Positions 7,834 to 16,671 of a DNA stretch of 64,000 bases are shown piece by piece; position 1 is the stretch's first letter, and every line of letters begins with the position of its first letter. The position numbers and the translations under genes are program-made. The DNA lies in contig JAIOZK010000001.1 of NCBI GenBank assembly GCA_021740625.1, positions 186,001 to 250,000 on the forward strand. Direction: 5' to 3'. A model generated the notes under the pieces. It was not told the DNA's origin. It saw nothing but the letters and a program-made list of their open reading frames with translations, and did no database searches. Origin of the DNA: Bacteroidales bacterium (GTDB lineage: Bacteria > Bacteroidota > Bacteroidia > Bacteroidales > JAIOZK01).

Positions 7834-9114
7834 TCAGGTTTTCCTTTTTTGCTTTTTTGCCGCGGGGAAAAGAATATTGTTCAGGATCAGCCTGTAGCCG
7901 GGTGAATTCGGGTAGAGGTCCAGCTCGGTAGGAGGATCGCCAATAAAATGATGATAATCCTCCGGATCATGTCCCCCATAAAAAGTCCAGGTTCCTTCTC
8001 CAAATTCACCGTGTATATACCTTGCCTCATTCGCCGTTTTCGTTTCTCCCATGACGAGTACGTTTGGTTTCAGGGTATTTTTATTAAAGGCAGTGGTTTG
8101 ACCCATAAAGCCCTTGATCACCTGGGTATGGTTCTGACATAACATGGTCGGTACCGGATCCCACTTGGCGGAAAATTCGAAAAGGGTAAAGAAATCGTTT
8201 CCTTCCCTTAAAGATTTTGGGCGTGTTTGCGTTACATCGATTGAGGATATTTCATATTCGAATGGGTTCATGCTGATGTCGAAATCCTCAAATGCAAAAC
8301 AATTATTATAATTCAATTTTTGTTGTGCATTTGCTTCGGGGGGATCTCCGTCGAACATTACATCACATATATCCACATTGCTGGCCGCGAGGGCTACATC
8401 ATAACTATCCGGTGCAGAGCACATGGCAAACAGGTAACCCCCTCCTGCTGCAAACTCCCGGATTTTTTTGGCTACCGCCAGCTTCAGATCCGAAACTTTT
8501 TCGTATCCGAACTCCCTGGCAATTTGCTCATTCACCCGCACATCTTCCTGGTACCAGGGATAATCCCGGTAGCGTGCCCAGAACTTTCCATATTGACCTG
8601 TAAAATCTTCGTGGTGCAGATGAAGCCAGTCATACATGGGCAAAGCACCATTCAAAACTTCCGGATCATAAACTATATCATAAGGTATCTCGGCATAAGT
8701 CAGAGCCAGGGTAACAGCATCATCCCAGGGTTGCTTGTTTTTGGGGGAGTAAACCGCAATCTTCGGAACTTTGTGAAGTTTGATCTCATCCATGTTTACT
8801 TCAGGCTGGGCTATCTCATTGAGTATGGCAGAAGCCTGCACATCGGCGATGATCTCGCTGCTTACCCCCCTGATCACACATTCACTTTCAAATTTTTCAT
8901 TGTAAGGAAACATCCAGCTCCCGCCTCTGTAATTCAACAACCAACTGATTTCAACCTCGTGTTCCAGCACCCAGTAGGCAATGCCATAGGCTTTCAAATG
9001 ATTTTTCTGTTTGCTATCCATGGGGATCAACAAGTATGCTGCATTCAGATTAAATGCTAAAGAAATCAGAAAAACCAGGATGATAAATCTTTTCGAAAAA
9101 ATCTTGGATTTCAT
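7834..9114 (-). CDS. Conserved secreted Bacteroidota protein, function unknown
   Basis: 426 residues with a signal peptide (KRFIILVFLISLAFNLNA, cleavage near residue 25). Conserved-looking blocks include YLLIPMDSKQKNHLKAYGIA, NYRGGSWMFPYN, DWLHLHHEDFTGQYGKFWA and GTWTFYGGHDPEDYHHF. The protein is His/Asp/Tyr-rich in the middle and looks like a globular periplasmic or surface protein. From memory, similar Bacteroidota proteins are sometimes auto-labelled asparagine synthetase B, but no glutaminase Cys1 or PP-loop signature (SGGxDS) is present, so I would not use that name. The start overlaps the stop of the upstream dehydratase gene as ATGA, which implies translational coupling in a two-gene unit. 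Confidence 0.75.
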   Translation of the reverse strand: MKSKIFSKRFIILVFLISLAFNLNAAYLLIPMDSKQKNHLKAYGIAYWVLEHEVEISWLLNYRGGSWMFPYNEKFESECVIRGVSSEIIADVQASAILNEIAQPEVNMDEIKLHKVPKIAVYSPKNKQPWDDAVTLALTYAEIPYDIVYDPEVLNGALPMYDWLHLHHEDFTGQYGKFWARYRDYPWYQEDVRVNEQIAREFGYEKVSDLKLAVAKKIREFAAGGGYLFAMCSAPDSYDVALAASNVDICDVMFDGDPPEANAQQKLNYNNCFAFEDFDISMNPFEYEISSIDVTQTRPKSLREGNDFFTLFEFSAKWDPVPTMLCQNHTQVIKGFMGQTTAFNKNTLKPNVLVMGETKTANEARYIHGEFGEGTWTFYGGHDPEDYHHFIGDPPTELDLYPNSPGYRLILNNILFPAAKKQKRKT

Positions 9115-10997
9115 GTATTCTCAACGTCTTCGGCAGCGTCTAATTGTTCGTATACAGAATTTTTACTTTTGAATTCAGGAAGAATCTCTTTCATTCTTTT
9201 CACGATCTTGAAATTATCCTGTTTTAGATACAAGGCGATCAGCTCATTGATCACCTTTTCTACATACTTGCGTTCGTATTCCTCTACCCTGGCGATCATA
9301 ATCTGGGGGTGATGTGTAGGCAATGTGTTTTCCTTATCATTCAGAAGTTCTTCGTATAATTTTTCGCCGGGGCGCAAACCAATGTATTTGATCTGTATAT
9401 CTTTCCCAAGTTCAAGTCCGGACAATTTGATCATTTTCCTTGCCAGATCGACAATCTTCACCGAATCGCCCATATCAAAAATATAAATTTCTCCTCCTTT
9501 TCCCATGGCACCGGCCTCGAGGACAAGCTGGCAGGCTTCGGGGATGGTCATAAAGTAACGGGTAATCTCCGGGTGGGTAATGGTAACGGGCCCACCGTTC
9601 TCAATTTGTTGCCTGAAAAGTGGAATCACAGAACCGTTGGAGCCCAACACATTCCCGAAACGGGTTGTAATAAAACTGGTTTTGCCATTGCTGAGAGATT
9701 GCACGTATATTTCGGCAATCCTTTTGGAGGCGCCCATTACGTTGGTAGGCTTAACAGCCTTATCGGTTGAGATCATGATAAATTTTTTCAGACCAAATTC
9801 AACGGCCAGATCAGCCAGTATTCTGGTTCCTTCCACATTGGTATGGATGGCCTCCGTGGGGTTGTTCTCCATCATGGGTACATGCTTATAAGCGGCTGCA
9901 TGATAGATGATCTCAGGATTAAAAGTGTTGAAAACTTTACGCATCCGCATTTCATTGCAAATATCAGCCACAATGATCTCATAATTTAAATCGGGAAATT
10001 TCTCAAGGCATTCCAGCTCCAGGTGAAACAAGGGTGTTTCCGACTGGTCGAGCAAAAGCAGTTTTCCCGGTTTAAAGCGTGCAAGCTGTCTGAACAATTC
10101 ACTGCCGATACTTCCTGAAGCCCCGGTAATCAATACGGTTTTACCATTCAATTCCCTGTGCAGGCTTTTCTCCTCAAGCTTGATCACCTCCCGACCCAGC
10201 AGGTCCTCGATGTTGATCTTCTTGATCTGATTAAAGCTCAGCTCACCATTGATCCATTGAACGATCGGAGGAACATTCATGACTTTGACATCATACCTGA
10301 TACAACTTTCAATGATCTCCTGCTTCCTGGACTGCTTCAAATTTTGTACTGAAATAATAACCTGCTCCACATGATTTTTTGCAAGCAGACCATCGAGATT
10401 GCCTGTTGGTATGATCTCGGTCCCTTCCAGTTTTTTACCCGCTTTCCGGGGATCATCATCCAGAAATGCCAGCACCTTTAGCTTTGAGCCGGCATCTCTT
10501 TCCAGAACACGTTTGGTAAGAATACCGGCCTCTCCGGCTCCAAAAATGATTACCTTACTTCGTCTTCCGCTCGGGCCCGAAAGCTCAAGATAAGTGACCT
10601 TTGCGATAAGCCGGACGGCAGCAGCCCCAAAAAAGCTAAGTAAGAATTCTATTATGATAATGGAAAAAGGAATGAAAAAGATGTTACCAAAGAAAAAATA
10701 AGTAACAATATCAACTGAAACAAATATCACACTCCCGATGATCATGACAATGATCAGCCTGACAATATCCTGGGTGCTGGTATAACGCAAAATCCCGAAA
10801 TGGGTCTTCCCGATCAAAAAACTTATCAGCCTTACCGACAGCATGATAAGCAAAATCCATGGCAGGGGTTTTAATTCATAATCGGGTATCTCAAAATTAA
10901 AGCGGATCAGGTATGCCAGGATCACAGCAAAGAACACGATCACCACGTCAATGGTAATGATCAGCCAGCGGGGCATGTTTTGTCTGTCTATCAGCAT
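9111..10997 (-). CDS. Membrane nucleotide-sugar 4,6-dehydratase (CapD/WbpM/PglF type)
   Basis: 628 residues from ATG 10997. An upstream TTG at 11024 overlaps the -7 box and is rejected. Four N-terminal transmembrane helices (about 10-120) are followed by a first Rossmann domain (VIIFGAGEAGILTKRVLE, about 150-165) and a second, catalytic short-chain dehydrogenase domain (VLITGASGSIGSELFRQL, about 290). The signature STDKAVKPTNVMGASKRIAE has Met where ordinary epimerases have the catalytic Tyr, typical of UDP-GlcNAc 4,6-dehydratases that start the route to bacillosamine, QuiNAc or FucNAc sugars. A role in O-antigen, capsule or glycoprotein glycan synthesis follows from the family. The coupled downstream gene encodes a secreted protein of unknown function; no glycosyltransferases are nearby. 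Confidence 0.9.
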   Translation of the reverse strand: MLIDRQNMPRWLIITIDVVIVFFAVILAYLIRFNFEIPDYELKPLPWILLIMLSVRLISFLIGKTHFGILRYTSTQDIVRLIIVMIIGSVIFVSVDIVTYFFFGNIFFIPFSIIIIEFLLSFFGAAAVRLIAKVTYLELSGPSGRRSKVIIFGAGEAGILTKRVLERDAGSKLKVLAFLDDDPRKAGKKLEGTEIIPTGNLDGLLAKNHVEQVIISVQNLKQSRKQEIIESCIRYDVKVMNVPPIVQWINGELSFNQIKKINIEDLLGREVIKLEEKSLHRELNGKTVLITGASGSIGSELFRQLARFKPGKLLLLDQSETPLFHLELECLEKFPDLNYEIIVADICNEMRMRKVFNTFNPEIIYHAAAYKHVPMMENNPTEAIHTNVEGTRILADLAVEFGLKKFIMISTDKAVKPTNVMGASKRIAEIYVQSLSNGKTSFITTRFGNVLGSNGSVIPLFRQQIENGGPVTITHPEITRYFMTIPEACQLVLEAGAMGKGGEIYIFDMGDSVKIVDLARKMIKLSGLELGKDIQIKYIGLRPGEKLYEELLNDKENTLPTHHPQIMIARVEEYERKYVEKVINELIALYLKQDNFKIVKRMKEILPEFKSKNSVYEQLDAAEDVENT

Positions 10998-11021
10998 CTG
11001 TATCCCTTTTCTTGAGTGCTT

Positions 11022-11029
11022 CAAAGATA
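11022..11029 (-). promoter_or_regulatory. -7 box for the nucleotide-sugar dehydratase gene
   Basis: On the minus strand TATCTTTG matches TAnnTTTG exactly, about 25 bases before ATG 10997. No clear -33 element was found. Confidence 0.55.
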
Positions 11030-11098
11030 AAACATTAATCTGAAGTGTATCGAAGGGATTTTTTGTGAATCAAATCACAATAATCCATGCGTATTTCT

Positions 11099-11106
11099 TA
11101 ATTTTG
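11099..11106 (+). promoter_or_regulatory. -7 box for gcvT
   Basis: TAATTTTG is an exact TAnnTTTG match, 25 bases before the gcvT ATG, and is divergent from the dehydratase promoter. Confidence 0.55.
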
Positions 11107-11131
11107 CCTCTTTACTAAAAAATTAAAAAGT

Positions 11132-12220
11132 ATGAAAGATACTGCATTAACAAAGATTCACGAACAGATGGGTGGAAAGATGGTAGCATTTGCCGGCTAT
11201 AACATGACTGTTCAGTTCGAAGGTGTAAATATTGAACATGAAACAGTGAGAAAAGGTGTTGGCGTTTTTGATGTATCCCATATGGGAGAGTTCTGGATCA
11301 AAGGTCCTAAGGCTTTTGAATTGGTCCAAAGGATCACCAGCAATGATGTTGCAAAACTTTTTGATGGGAAAGTCCAGTATTCGTGTTTCCCGAATGACAA
11401 AGGTGGAATTGTGGACGACCTTCTGGTTTACCGCATGAATGAAGAAACCTACCTGTTGGTGGTGAATGCTGCCAATATCGACAAAGACTGGGAGTGGGTC
11501 AAAAAACAAAATATCAATGATGCCAATATACGCAACGCATCGGATGAAATTTCCCAGCTTGCCATTCAGGGACCAAAGGCACTGGAAGCCATGCAAAAGC
11601 TGACCGATGAAAATATTATCGACATGGAATATTACACCTTTAAAAATCTTGAATTTGCAGGTGTGAAAGATGTGATCCTTTCTACTACAGGATATACCGG
11701 TTCAGGGGGGTGCGAAGTTTATATAGCCAATGAAGATGCTGACCAGGTTTACAAAGCTGTTCTGGAAGCCGGCGAGGAATATGGTATTAAACCAATCGGC
11801 CTGGCAGCCAGGGATACTCTCCGGCTGGAAAGCGGTTTTTGCTTGTATGGCAATGACATTGACGAAACAACATCCCCCATCGAAGCTGGTTTGGGCTGGA
11901 TTACCAAACTCACCGATGGCAATGATTTCATCAACAGGCCATACATTGAAAAACAGAAAGAAGAAGGCATCACCAGAAGGCTGCGGGGCTTTGAAATGAT
12001 CGACAAAGGCATTCCCCGACAACATTACGAAATTTGTGATGCGGATGGAAACCAGATTGGAGAAGTTACATCCGGTACCATGTCGCCCATGCTGAAAGTC
12101 GGAATCGGAATGGGATACATACAAAAAGAACATGCAAAATTCGACACGGAAATATTTATCCGGGTAAGGAAAAAACTTTTGAAAGCAAAAGTCGTGAAGA
12201 TTCCTTTTTACAAGGGATAA
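11132..12220 (+). CDS. gcvT: Aminomethyltransferase (glycine cleavage system T protein)
   Basis: 362 residues, normal length for GcvT. In the glycine cleavage complex it moves the methylene group from the aminomethyl-lipoyl H protein to tetrahydrofolate and releases ammonia. Recognised from [15 protein letters not shown] near residue 50, [19 protein letters not shown] (folate-binding Asp near 100), [35 protein letters not shown] and [12 protein letters not shown]. The other gcv genes are not in the window, which is common because in many genomes gcvP and gcvH lie elsewhere. The methylene-tetrahydrofolate it makes is the ThyA cofactor. The next gene, an M49 peptidase, begins 38 bases after the stop. 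Confidence 0.96.
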   Translation: MKDTALTKIHEQMGGKMVAFAGYNMTVQFEGVNIEHETVRKGVGVFDVSHMGEFWIKGPKAFELVQRITSNDVAKLFDGKVQYSCFPNDKGGIVDDLLVYRMNEETYLLVVNAANIDKDWEWVKKQNINDANIRNASDEISQLAIQGPKALEAMQKLTDENIIDMEYYTFKNLEFAGVKDVILSTTGYTGSGGCEVYIANEDADQVYKAVLEAGEEYGIKPIGLAARDTLRLESGFCLYGNDIDETTSPIEAGLGWITKLTDGNDFINRPYIEKQKEEGITRRLRGFEMIDKGIPRQHYEICDADGNQIGEVTSGTMSPMLKVGIGMGYIQKEHAKFDTEIFIRVRKKLLKAKVVKIPFYKG

Positions 12221-12258
12221 TGCAGATTTCCACATCAAGCCACTTAACAGCAAATTCA

Positions 12259-14310
12259 ATGAAAAAGTTTATTTTGATGACGATGATAGCAATGTTTGGC
12301 CTGATGGCCTGTAGTTCCGGAGAAGGAAAAAAGGAAGAAGACAAGAAAGATGAATTCAAATATAAGATAGATCAGTTTGCCGATCTGCGAGTGATGCGCT
12401 ATCGGATCCCGGGCTGGGAAGAGCTGAGTCTGAAACAGAAAAAACTCATCTATTACCTGAGCGAAGCTGCCAAAGCAGGGAGGGATATCGTTTTCGACCA
12501 GAACTTTCAATACAACCTGGCCATTCGCGAAACCCTGGAGGAGATCTATAAGAATTACCAGGGTGACAGAAATACGGAGGATTTCAAGGACTTTATGGTT
12601 TACCTGAAGAGGATCTGGTTTTCCAATGGCATCCACCATCATTATTCCACGGATAAGATCATGCCTGACTTTTCAGAAGGTTATTTCATGGAACTGGCCA
12701 GAAATTCAAAAGATGCTGAATTCCCTGTAAAAGAAGATCAAAGTACTGAAGAATTTCTTGAGTGGATCAAAGCGTATATTTTCGATCCGGAGATCGCCGC
12801 CAAAAAGATCGTTACCGATCCTGATAAGGATATCGTTGCCGAATCAGCTACTAATTTCTATGCTGAGGATGTAAACCAGAAGGAAGTACTGAAGTTTTAT
12901 AAAAAAGTAAAAGACCCGGAAGACGATACACCGGTTTCATATGGCTTGAATACCAAAATCGTAAAAGAGAACGGAAAAATCAAGGAAGAGGTCTATAAAT
13001 TTGGCAGTCTCTATGGACCTGCCATTGAAAAGATCGTTTACTGGTTGGAAAAAGCCAAAAAAGTTGCCGAGAACGAACAGCAGAAAAAAGGTTTTGAAGC
13101 ATTGATCGATTATTACAAAACCGGTGATCTTGAAACATGGGATGAATACAATGTACGCTGGCTGAACGACGGCAATGCCTTTGTGGATTATGTGAACGGA
13201 TTCATCGAAGTTTACGGCGATCCCCTGGGCATGAAGGCCACATGGGAATCAGTGGTAGACTTCAAGAATATGGAAGCCACCAAACGTACAAAGATCATCA
13301 GCGAGAATGCACAGTGGTTTGAAGACAATTCTCCCGTCGACCCGAGATTCAAGAAGAAAGAAGTGAAAGGCGTTACGGCAAAAGTGATTAAGGTTGCTCA
13401 ACTTGGTGGCGATTGTTACCCCACCACACCCATTGGCATCAACCTGCCCAATGCCGACTGGATCCGCAAAGAACACGGCTCCAAATCCGTTACCATGGAC
13501 AACATTACATATGCTTACGACCAGGTGGCCATGCAAAGCGGATTCCTGGAAGAGTTTGCCGCATCACAGGAAGAGATCGACCGGCAACACAAATACGGCA
13601 GCCTGTCGGATAACATCCATACGGATATGCATGAATGCATCGGTCATGCCAGTGGACAATTGCTGCCCGGCACGAGTTCCGAAGCATTGCAGAGCTATTC
13701 ATCGGCCCTGGAAGAATCCCGCGCCGACCTCTTTGCCCTGTATTACATGATGGATCCAAAAATGGTGGAACTGGGTTTGCTGCCTGAACTGGAAGCGGCC
13801 AAAGCCCAGTATGACGGATACATCCGCAACGGTTTGATGACACAACTTACCAGGATTGAATTGGGCAAGGACATTGAACAGGCGCACATGCGCAACCGCC
13901 AGTTGATCAGCAAGTGGTGCTATGAAAAAGGCAAGAATGACAATGTGATCGAAATGTTCAAAAAGGATGGCAAAACCTATGTCATGATCAATGATTACGA
14001 AAAACTGCGTGAGCTGTTGGGTGAATTGCTGGCCGAAGTTCAGCGCATTAAATCGGAAGGGGATTATGAAGCAGGAAAAGAACTGGTGGAATCTTATGGT
14101 GTGAAAGTAGATCCCGCATTACATGCCGAAGTTAAGGAACGTTATGCAAAATTAAACCTGGCACCATATGGTGGATTCATCAATCCTGACATCATCCCAG
14201 TAAGAGAAAACGGAGAGATCGTGGATGTGAAAGTGGAATATCCGGATGATTATGTGGAACAAATGATGGAATACTCGACGGATTATTCGTTTTTGCCAGT
14301 GTATAATTAG
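12259..14310 (+). CDS. Dipeptidyl-peptidase III-like metallopeptidase (family M49), lipoprotein
   Basis: 683 residues from ATG 12259; an in-frame ATG at 12220 overlaps the gcvT stop and would put extra residues before the signal sequence. The N-terminus MKKFILMTMIAMFGLMACSS is a lipoprotein signal with lipidated Cys18. The M49 zinc site is complete: HECIGH at residues 458-463 (the unusual HExxGH spacing) and the second motif EESRAD from residue 485. M49 enzymes cut dipeptides from the N-terminus of oligopeptides; a lipid anchor places this one in the periplasm or on the outer membrane, fitting peptide scavenging. It may be co-transcribed with gcvT (38-base gap), though no functional link is evident. 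Confidence 0.92.
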   Translation: MKKFILMTMIAMFGLMACSSGEGKKEEDKKDEFKYKIDQFADLRVMRYRIPGWEELSLKQKKLIYYLSEAAKAGRDIVFDQNFQYNLAIRETLEEIYKNYQGDRNTEDFKDFMVYLKRIWFSNGIHHHYSTDKIMPDFSEGYFMELARNSKDAEFPVKEDQSTEEFLEWIKAYIFDPEIAAKKIVTDPDKDIVAESATNFYAEDVNQKEVLKFYKKVKDPEDDTPVSYGLNTKIVKENGKIKEEVYKFGSLYGPAIEKIVYWLEKAKKVAENEQQKKGFEALIDYYKTGDLETWDEYNVRWLNDGNAFVDYVNGFIEVYGDPLGMKATWESVVDFKNMEATKRTKIISENAQWFEDNSPVDPRFKKKEVKGVTAKVIKVAQLGGDCYPTTPIGINLPNADWIRKEHGSKSVTMDNITYAYDQVAMQSGFLEEFAASQEEIDRQHKYGSLSDNIHTDMHECIGHASGQLLPGTSSEALQSYSSALEESRADLFALYYMMDPKMVELGLLPELEAAKAQYDGYIRNGLMTQLTRIELGKDIEQAHMRNRQLISKWCYEKGKNDNVIEMFKKDGKTYVMINDYEKLRELLGELLAEVQRIKSEGDYEAGKELVESYGVKVDPALHAEVKERYAKLNLAPYGGFINPDIIPVRENGEIVDVKVEYPDDYVEQMMEYSTDYSFLPVYN

Positions 14311-14367
14311 GTTTTGAATGTCGAATCATAAAGTTTTTGTCCTGTCCTGTCCTGACAGGTCTAAGAT

Positions 14368-14400
14368 AAAAAAAGGGCAACCCTTTTAAAACGCTGCCCT
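14368..14400 (-). terminator. Rho-independent terminator of the GroES gene
   Basis: On the minus strand GGGCAGC (14399-14393) pairs with GTTGCCC (14381-14375), one G-T wobble, followed by seven T residues. Confidence 0.75.
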
Positions 14401-14426
14401 CCGAATTTCAACTTTCTATTTTCAAA

Positions 14427-14714
14427 TTATATTTCCTCGGTTTCCACCAGTTTCGCCAGCAAATCCCCGTAAGGGATGCTCAGATACTTATTTCCTTCAT
14501 ATTCGATCTCTGTCCCGGCAAAAGCTTTATAAAATACCGTATCACCTACTGAAATCTCGGGATTGTCGATGTTCCCGATCGCCAGCACTTTTGCATACTT
14601 TGGTTTTTCTTTCGCTGAATCCGGAATGATAATGCCTCCGGATGTTTTTTGTTCGCCTTTTTCTTCATTAATATCCAGCAGAACATTCTGATTCAATGGT
14701 TGTAATTCTTTCAT
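14427..14714 (-). CDS. GroES-family co-chaperonin, stand-alone
   Basis: 95 residues, the size of GroES. Begins MKELQPLNQNVLLDINEEKG and contains the mobile loop EQKTSGGIIIPDSAKEKP, which docks on GroEL, and the AKVLAIG and VGDTVFYKAFAGTEIEY strands of the beta barrel. GroES caps the GroEL folding chamber. Unlike the usual groES-groEL operon there is no GroEL gene on either side: downstream is a terminator and then the convergent peptidase gene. It could be a second, diverged GroES copy or a moved single copy. No CIRCE element was seen upstream. Confidence 0.92.
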   Translation of the reverse strand: MKELQPLNQNVLLDINEEKGEQKTSGGIIIPDSAKEKPKYAKVLAIGNIDNPEISVGDTVFYKAFAGTEIEYEGNKYLSIPYGDLLAKLVETEEI

Positions 14715-14812
14715 TGTTTCTATTTTTTATTTACAAACACTTATTAATTTTCTTATTTCAATTATTTTCCAATCAGTTGGAAAACGGAAGCTGGAAGTTA
14801 GAAGTCGGAAAC

Positions 14813-14896
14813 AACTTGCATCCTGCAACTTACAACCTGTAACTTGCAACCTGTAACATGCAACCTGCAACTTGCAACCTGTAACTTGCAACCTGT
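14813..14896. repeat. Six tandem 14-bp repeats
   Basis: Units of consensus AACTTGCAACCTGT start at 14813, 14827, 14841, 14855, 14869 and 14883, differing at one to three bases; a further AACC follows. They lie between the start of GroES and the stop of the redoxin gene. Each unit is itself nearly two 7-base halves (AACTTGC/AACCTGT). Confidence 0.85.
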
Positions 14897-14903
14897 AACC
14901 AGC

Positions 14904-15482
14904 TTAACCCTGGATCCCCAACATATTATTAATCTTTGTCTTATCAAATCCCACAATGATCTGTCCGTCGATCTCGGTCTGGGGCACACCTTGCTGTCCG
15001 CTTCTTCTCACAAGCTCCTCGGCGGCGCTCTGGTCAACTGAAACATCCACATCGGTAAATTGAATACGATGCTTACGCAAATGGCTTTTCAGGGTATTGC
15101 ACCAACTGCATGCAGGCGTTGAATACACCGTTACCGATTTTTGTGCTTTGCCTTCGGAAGCCTCCGCATAATAAAGACTGCTTTCGAACAATGATTTATA
15201 AAATTCCGGAGTGCTGCAGCCCTTGTTGGATTTAATAAAATCTTTGCCTTCGAAGATCAAAAGCGATGGAGCAGTTTTGATGCCGTATTCGGTATGCACA
15301 TCCCTAACCCGGCTCACATCAACCAGGAATATGTTTAGTTTGTCATACTCCCTGCTTACTTCATTTATGCTTTTCAAAGCACATTCACTTAATTCTGAAT
15401 CTTTCTTGTAAAGCAATACGTATGATTTTTCCTTTTCTTTTAAACTGCCGAACAATTCCTGCTGACTTCTTATCTCTTTCAT
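14904..15482 (-). CDS. Thioredoxin-like / glutaredoxin fusion protein
   Basis: 192 residues from ATG 15482; an in-frame ATG 48 bases upstream would add 16 residues with no matching domain. Residues about 1-100 look like a thioredoxin fold (KSYVLLYKKDSELSECALK, then NIFLVDVSRVRDVHTEYGIK and the cis-Pro segment TAPSLLIFEGK) but the usual CxxC is reduced to one Cys. Residues about 115-190 are a glutaredoxin with an intact redox motif ACSWCNTLK, a cis-Pro at GVPQTEIDG and a terminal GFDKTKI helix. Probably a cytoplasmic thiol-disulfide enzyme in which only the second domain is catalytic. It precedes groES on the same strand, separated by the 14-bp repeats, so transcriptional linkage is uncertain. 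Confidence 0.8.
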   Translation of the reverse strand: MKEIRSQQELFGSLKEKEKSYVLLYKKDSELSECALKSINEVSREYDKLNIFLVDVSRVRDVHTEYGIKTAPSLLIFEGKDFIKSNKGCSTPEFYKSLFESSLYYAEASEGKAQKSVTVYSTPACSWCNTLKSHLRKHRIQFTDVDVSVDQSAAEELVRRSGQQGVPQTEIDGQIIVGFDKTKINNMLGIQG

Positions 15483-15563
15483 GTTGAATCTGATTGATAA
15501 TTTATTTGCCTGCCTTTTATCAAGATACATGCCATGGCATGCATCTCCTGAATACTTATATCT

Positions 15564-15736
15564 ATAATTAGAGTCTGTCTATAAACTCGTCCTCCTTCGC
15601 AAACCCCTCTAACTCTCCGCCTGAGGCGGAGAGAACCATCCAACCCCTTGGTTGTGTGGGGGATTTCCCTTCAGGGGACTAAGGGGGTGCGGAGGGTGGT
15701 GGTAAAATTGAGACTTTATGGACAGACTCTAATTAT
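15564..15736. mobile_element. MITE-like element with 22-bp terminal inverted repeats
   Basis: A 173-bp stretch bounded by 22-bp inverted ends at 15564-15585 and 15715-15736 that match at 21 of 22 positions; the core is AGAGTCTGTC. Inside are a perfect hairpin (CTCTCCGCC-TGA-GGCGGAGAG, about 15613-15633) and a G-rich stretch. There is no coding capacity for a transposase. This is the form of a miniature inverted-repeat element mobilised in trans. A target duplication is not clear. Confidence 0.65.
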
Positions 15737-15948
15737 GACTAAATGTACTTTACAAGAATTGAGACATAACTCATATAGAAATATTTGCTTATGTCATTTT
15801 AACAAATATGACAGAATTGCAGTTAGGATTCGGGATGCTGGATGACTTGATACTGGATACTCGAGGGTGGTGTATCAAGTATCAAGAGATATTCTCAGCA
15901 ACAATTCAATTTTCTTTCTCCTTCCTTCTGATAATTAAAAACTTTTAC
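15737..15948. other. Non-coding leader region upstream of rpsF
   Basis: No gene seen. It holds an imperfect inverted repeat (CTTGATAC ... GTATCAAG, about 15846-15886) and then AT-rich sequence leading into the ribosomal-protein promoter. Confidence 0.5.
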
Positions 15949-15956
15949 TAATTTTG
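15949..15956 (+). promoter_or_regulatory. -7 box of the rpsF-rpsR-rplI operon
   Basis: TAATTTTG is an exact TAnnTTTG match, about 47 bases before the rpsF start, leaving a leader that could take part in S6/S18 autoregulation. Confidence 0.6.
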
Positions 15957-16002
15957 CACCTCATTTTTAACAGATACATATAATTAATTTAAAATCAGAA
16001 TT

Positions 16003-16386
16003 ATGAACCAGTACGAAACCGTTTTCATTTTAACTCCCGTTTTGTCTGAAGAACAGATGAAGGAAGCGGTGAACAAGTACAGGGGATTTCTGAAGGACAA
16101 AGGTGCCGAAATGGTTCACGAAGAGAACTGGGGCATGCGTAAATTCGCTTATCCGATCCAGAAAAAATCCACTGGCTTCTATCACCTGTTCGAATACAAA
16201 GCTGAAGGCAAAGCTATCGACACATTGGAAGTTGAACTTATCCGGGATGAACGCATCATGCGTTTTCTCACCGTAAAGCTCGACAAACATGCCATTGCTT
16301 ACAACGAAAAGAAACGTCGGAAAGCAAAAGAAGCCAAAGCAGAACCCAAGGAAGAAGAAACCAGTAACGAACCTCAAAAATCTTAA
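16003..16386 (+). CDS. rpsF: 30S ribosomal protein S6
   Basis: 127 residues. Starts [19 protein letters not shown] and contains [20 protein letters not shown] and [15 protein letters not shown], all S6 hallmarks. S6 forms a heterodimer with S18 on the platform of the small subunit. The C-terminal 25 residues are a Lys/Glu-rich extension ([16 protein letters not shown]) typical of Bacteroidota. First gene of a three-gene ribosomal operon, three bases ahead of rpsR. Confidence 0.98.
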   Translation: MNQYETVFILTPVLSEEQMKEAVNKYRGFLKDKGAEMVHEENWGMRKFAYPIQKKSTGFYHLFEYKAEGKAIDTLEVELIRDERIMRFLTVKLDKHAIAYNEKKRRKAKEAKAEPKEEETSNEPQKS

Positions 16387-16389
16387 ATC

Positions 16390-16659
16390 ATGGCACAAGG
16401 AGATTCAGATATTAAGTATTTGACCCCCATCGCGGTCGATACCAAGAGAAAAAAATATTGCCGCTTTAAAAAAGCAGGCATCAAATACATCGATTACAAA
16501 GACGCAGACTTCCTGCTGAAATTTGTGAATGAACAGGGTAAGATCCTGCCCCGCCGCATCACCGGTACTTCCACCAAATACCAGCGGAAAGTTGCGCAGG
16601 CCATCAAGAGGGCCCGTCATTTAGCACTAATGCCTTACGTAGCTGACCTGTTAAAATAA
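16390..16659 (+). CDS. rpsR: 30S ribosomal protein S18
   Basis: 89 residues. The family core is plain: [40 protein letters not shown] and [14 protein letters not shown]. Binds S6 and 16S rRNA on the small-subunit platform. In Flavobacterium, S18 with S6 and S21 is reported to hold the anti-Shine-Dalgarno tail of 16S rRNA. Its stop codon TAA is the first part of the Shine-Dalgarno of rplI. Confidence 0.98.
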   Translation: MAQGDSDIKYLTPIAVDTKRKKYCRFKKAGIKYIDYKDADFLLKFVNEQGKILPRRITGTSTKYQRKVAQAIKRARHLALMPYVADLLK

Positions 16660-16664
16660 GGAGG
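16658..16664 (+). promoter_or_regulatory. Strong Shine-Dalgarno of rplI overlapping the rpsR stop
   Basis: AAGGAGG, spaced 7 bases from ATG 16672. It shares bases with the TAA of rpsR. This is exceptional in the window, where most genes have none, and it decides ATG over the TTG at 16666. Confidence 0.8.
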
Positions 16665-16671
16665 ATTGAAC

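Noticed and set aside
14813-14896. Tandem repeats that could be taken for a CRISPR array
   Set aside because: The units are 14 bp and contiguous, with no spacers between them, and no cas gene is present in the window.
14798-14989. 63-residue frame (minus) over the 14-bp repeats
   Set aside because: It is a translation of the repeat (SCRLHVTGCKLQVV) overlapping the redoxin gene.
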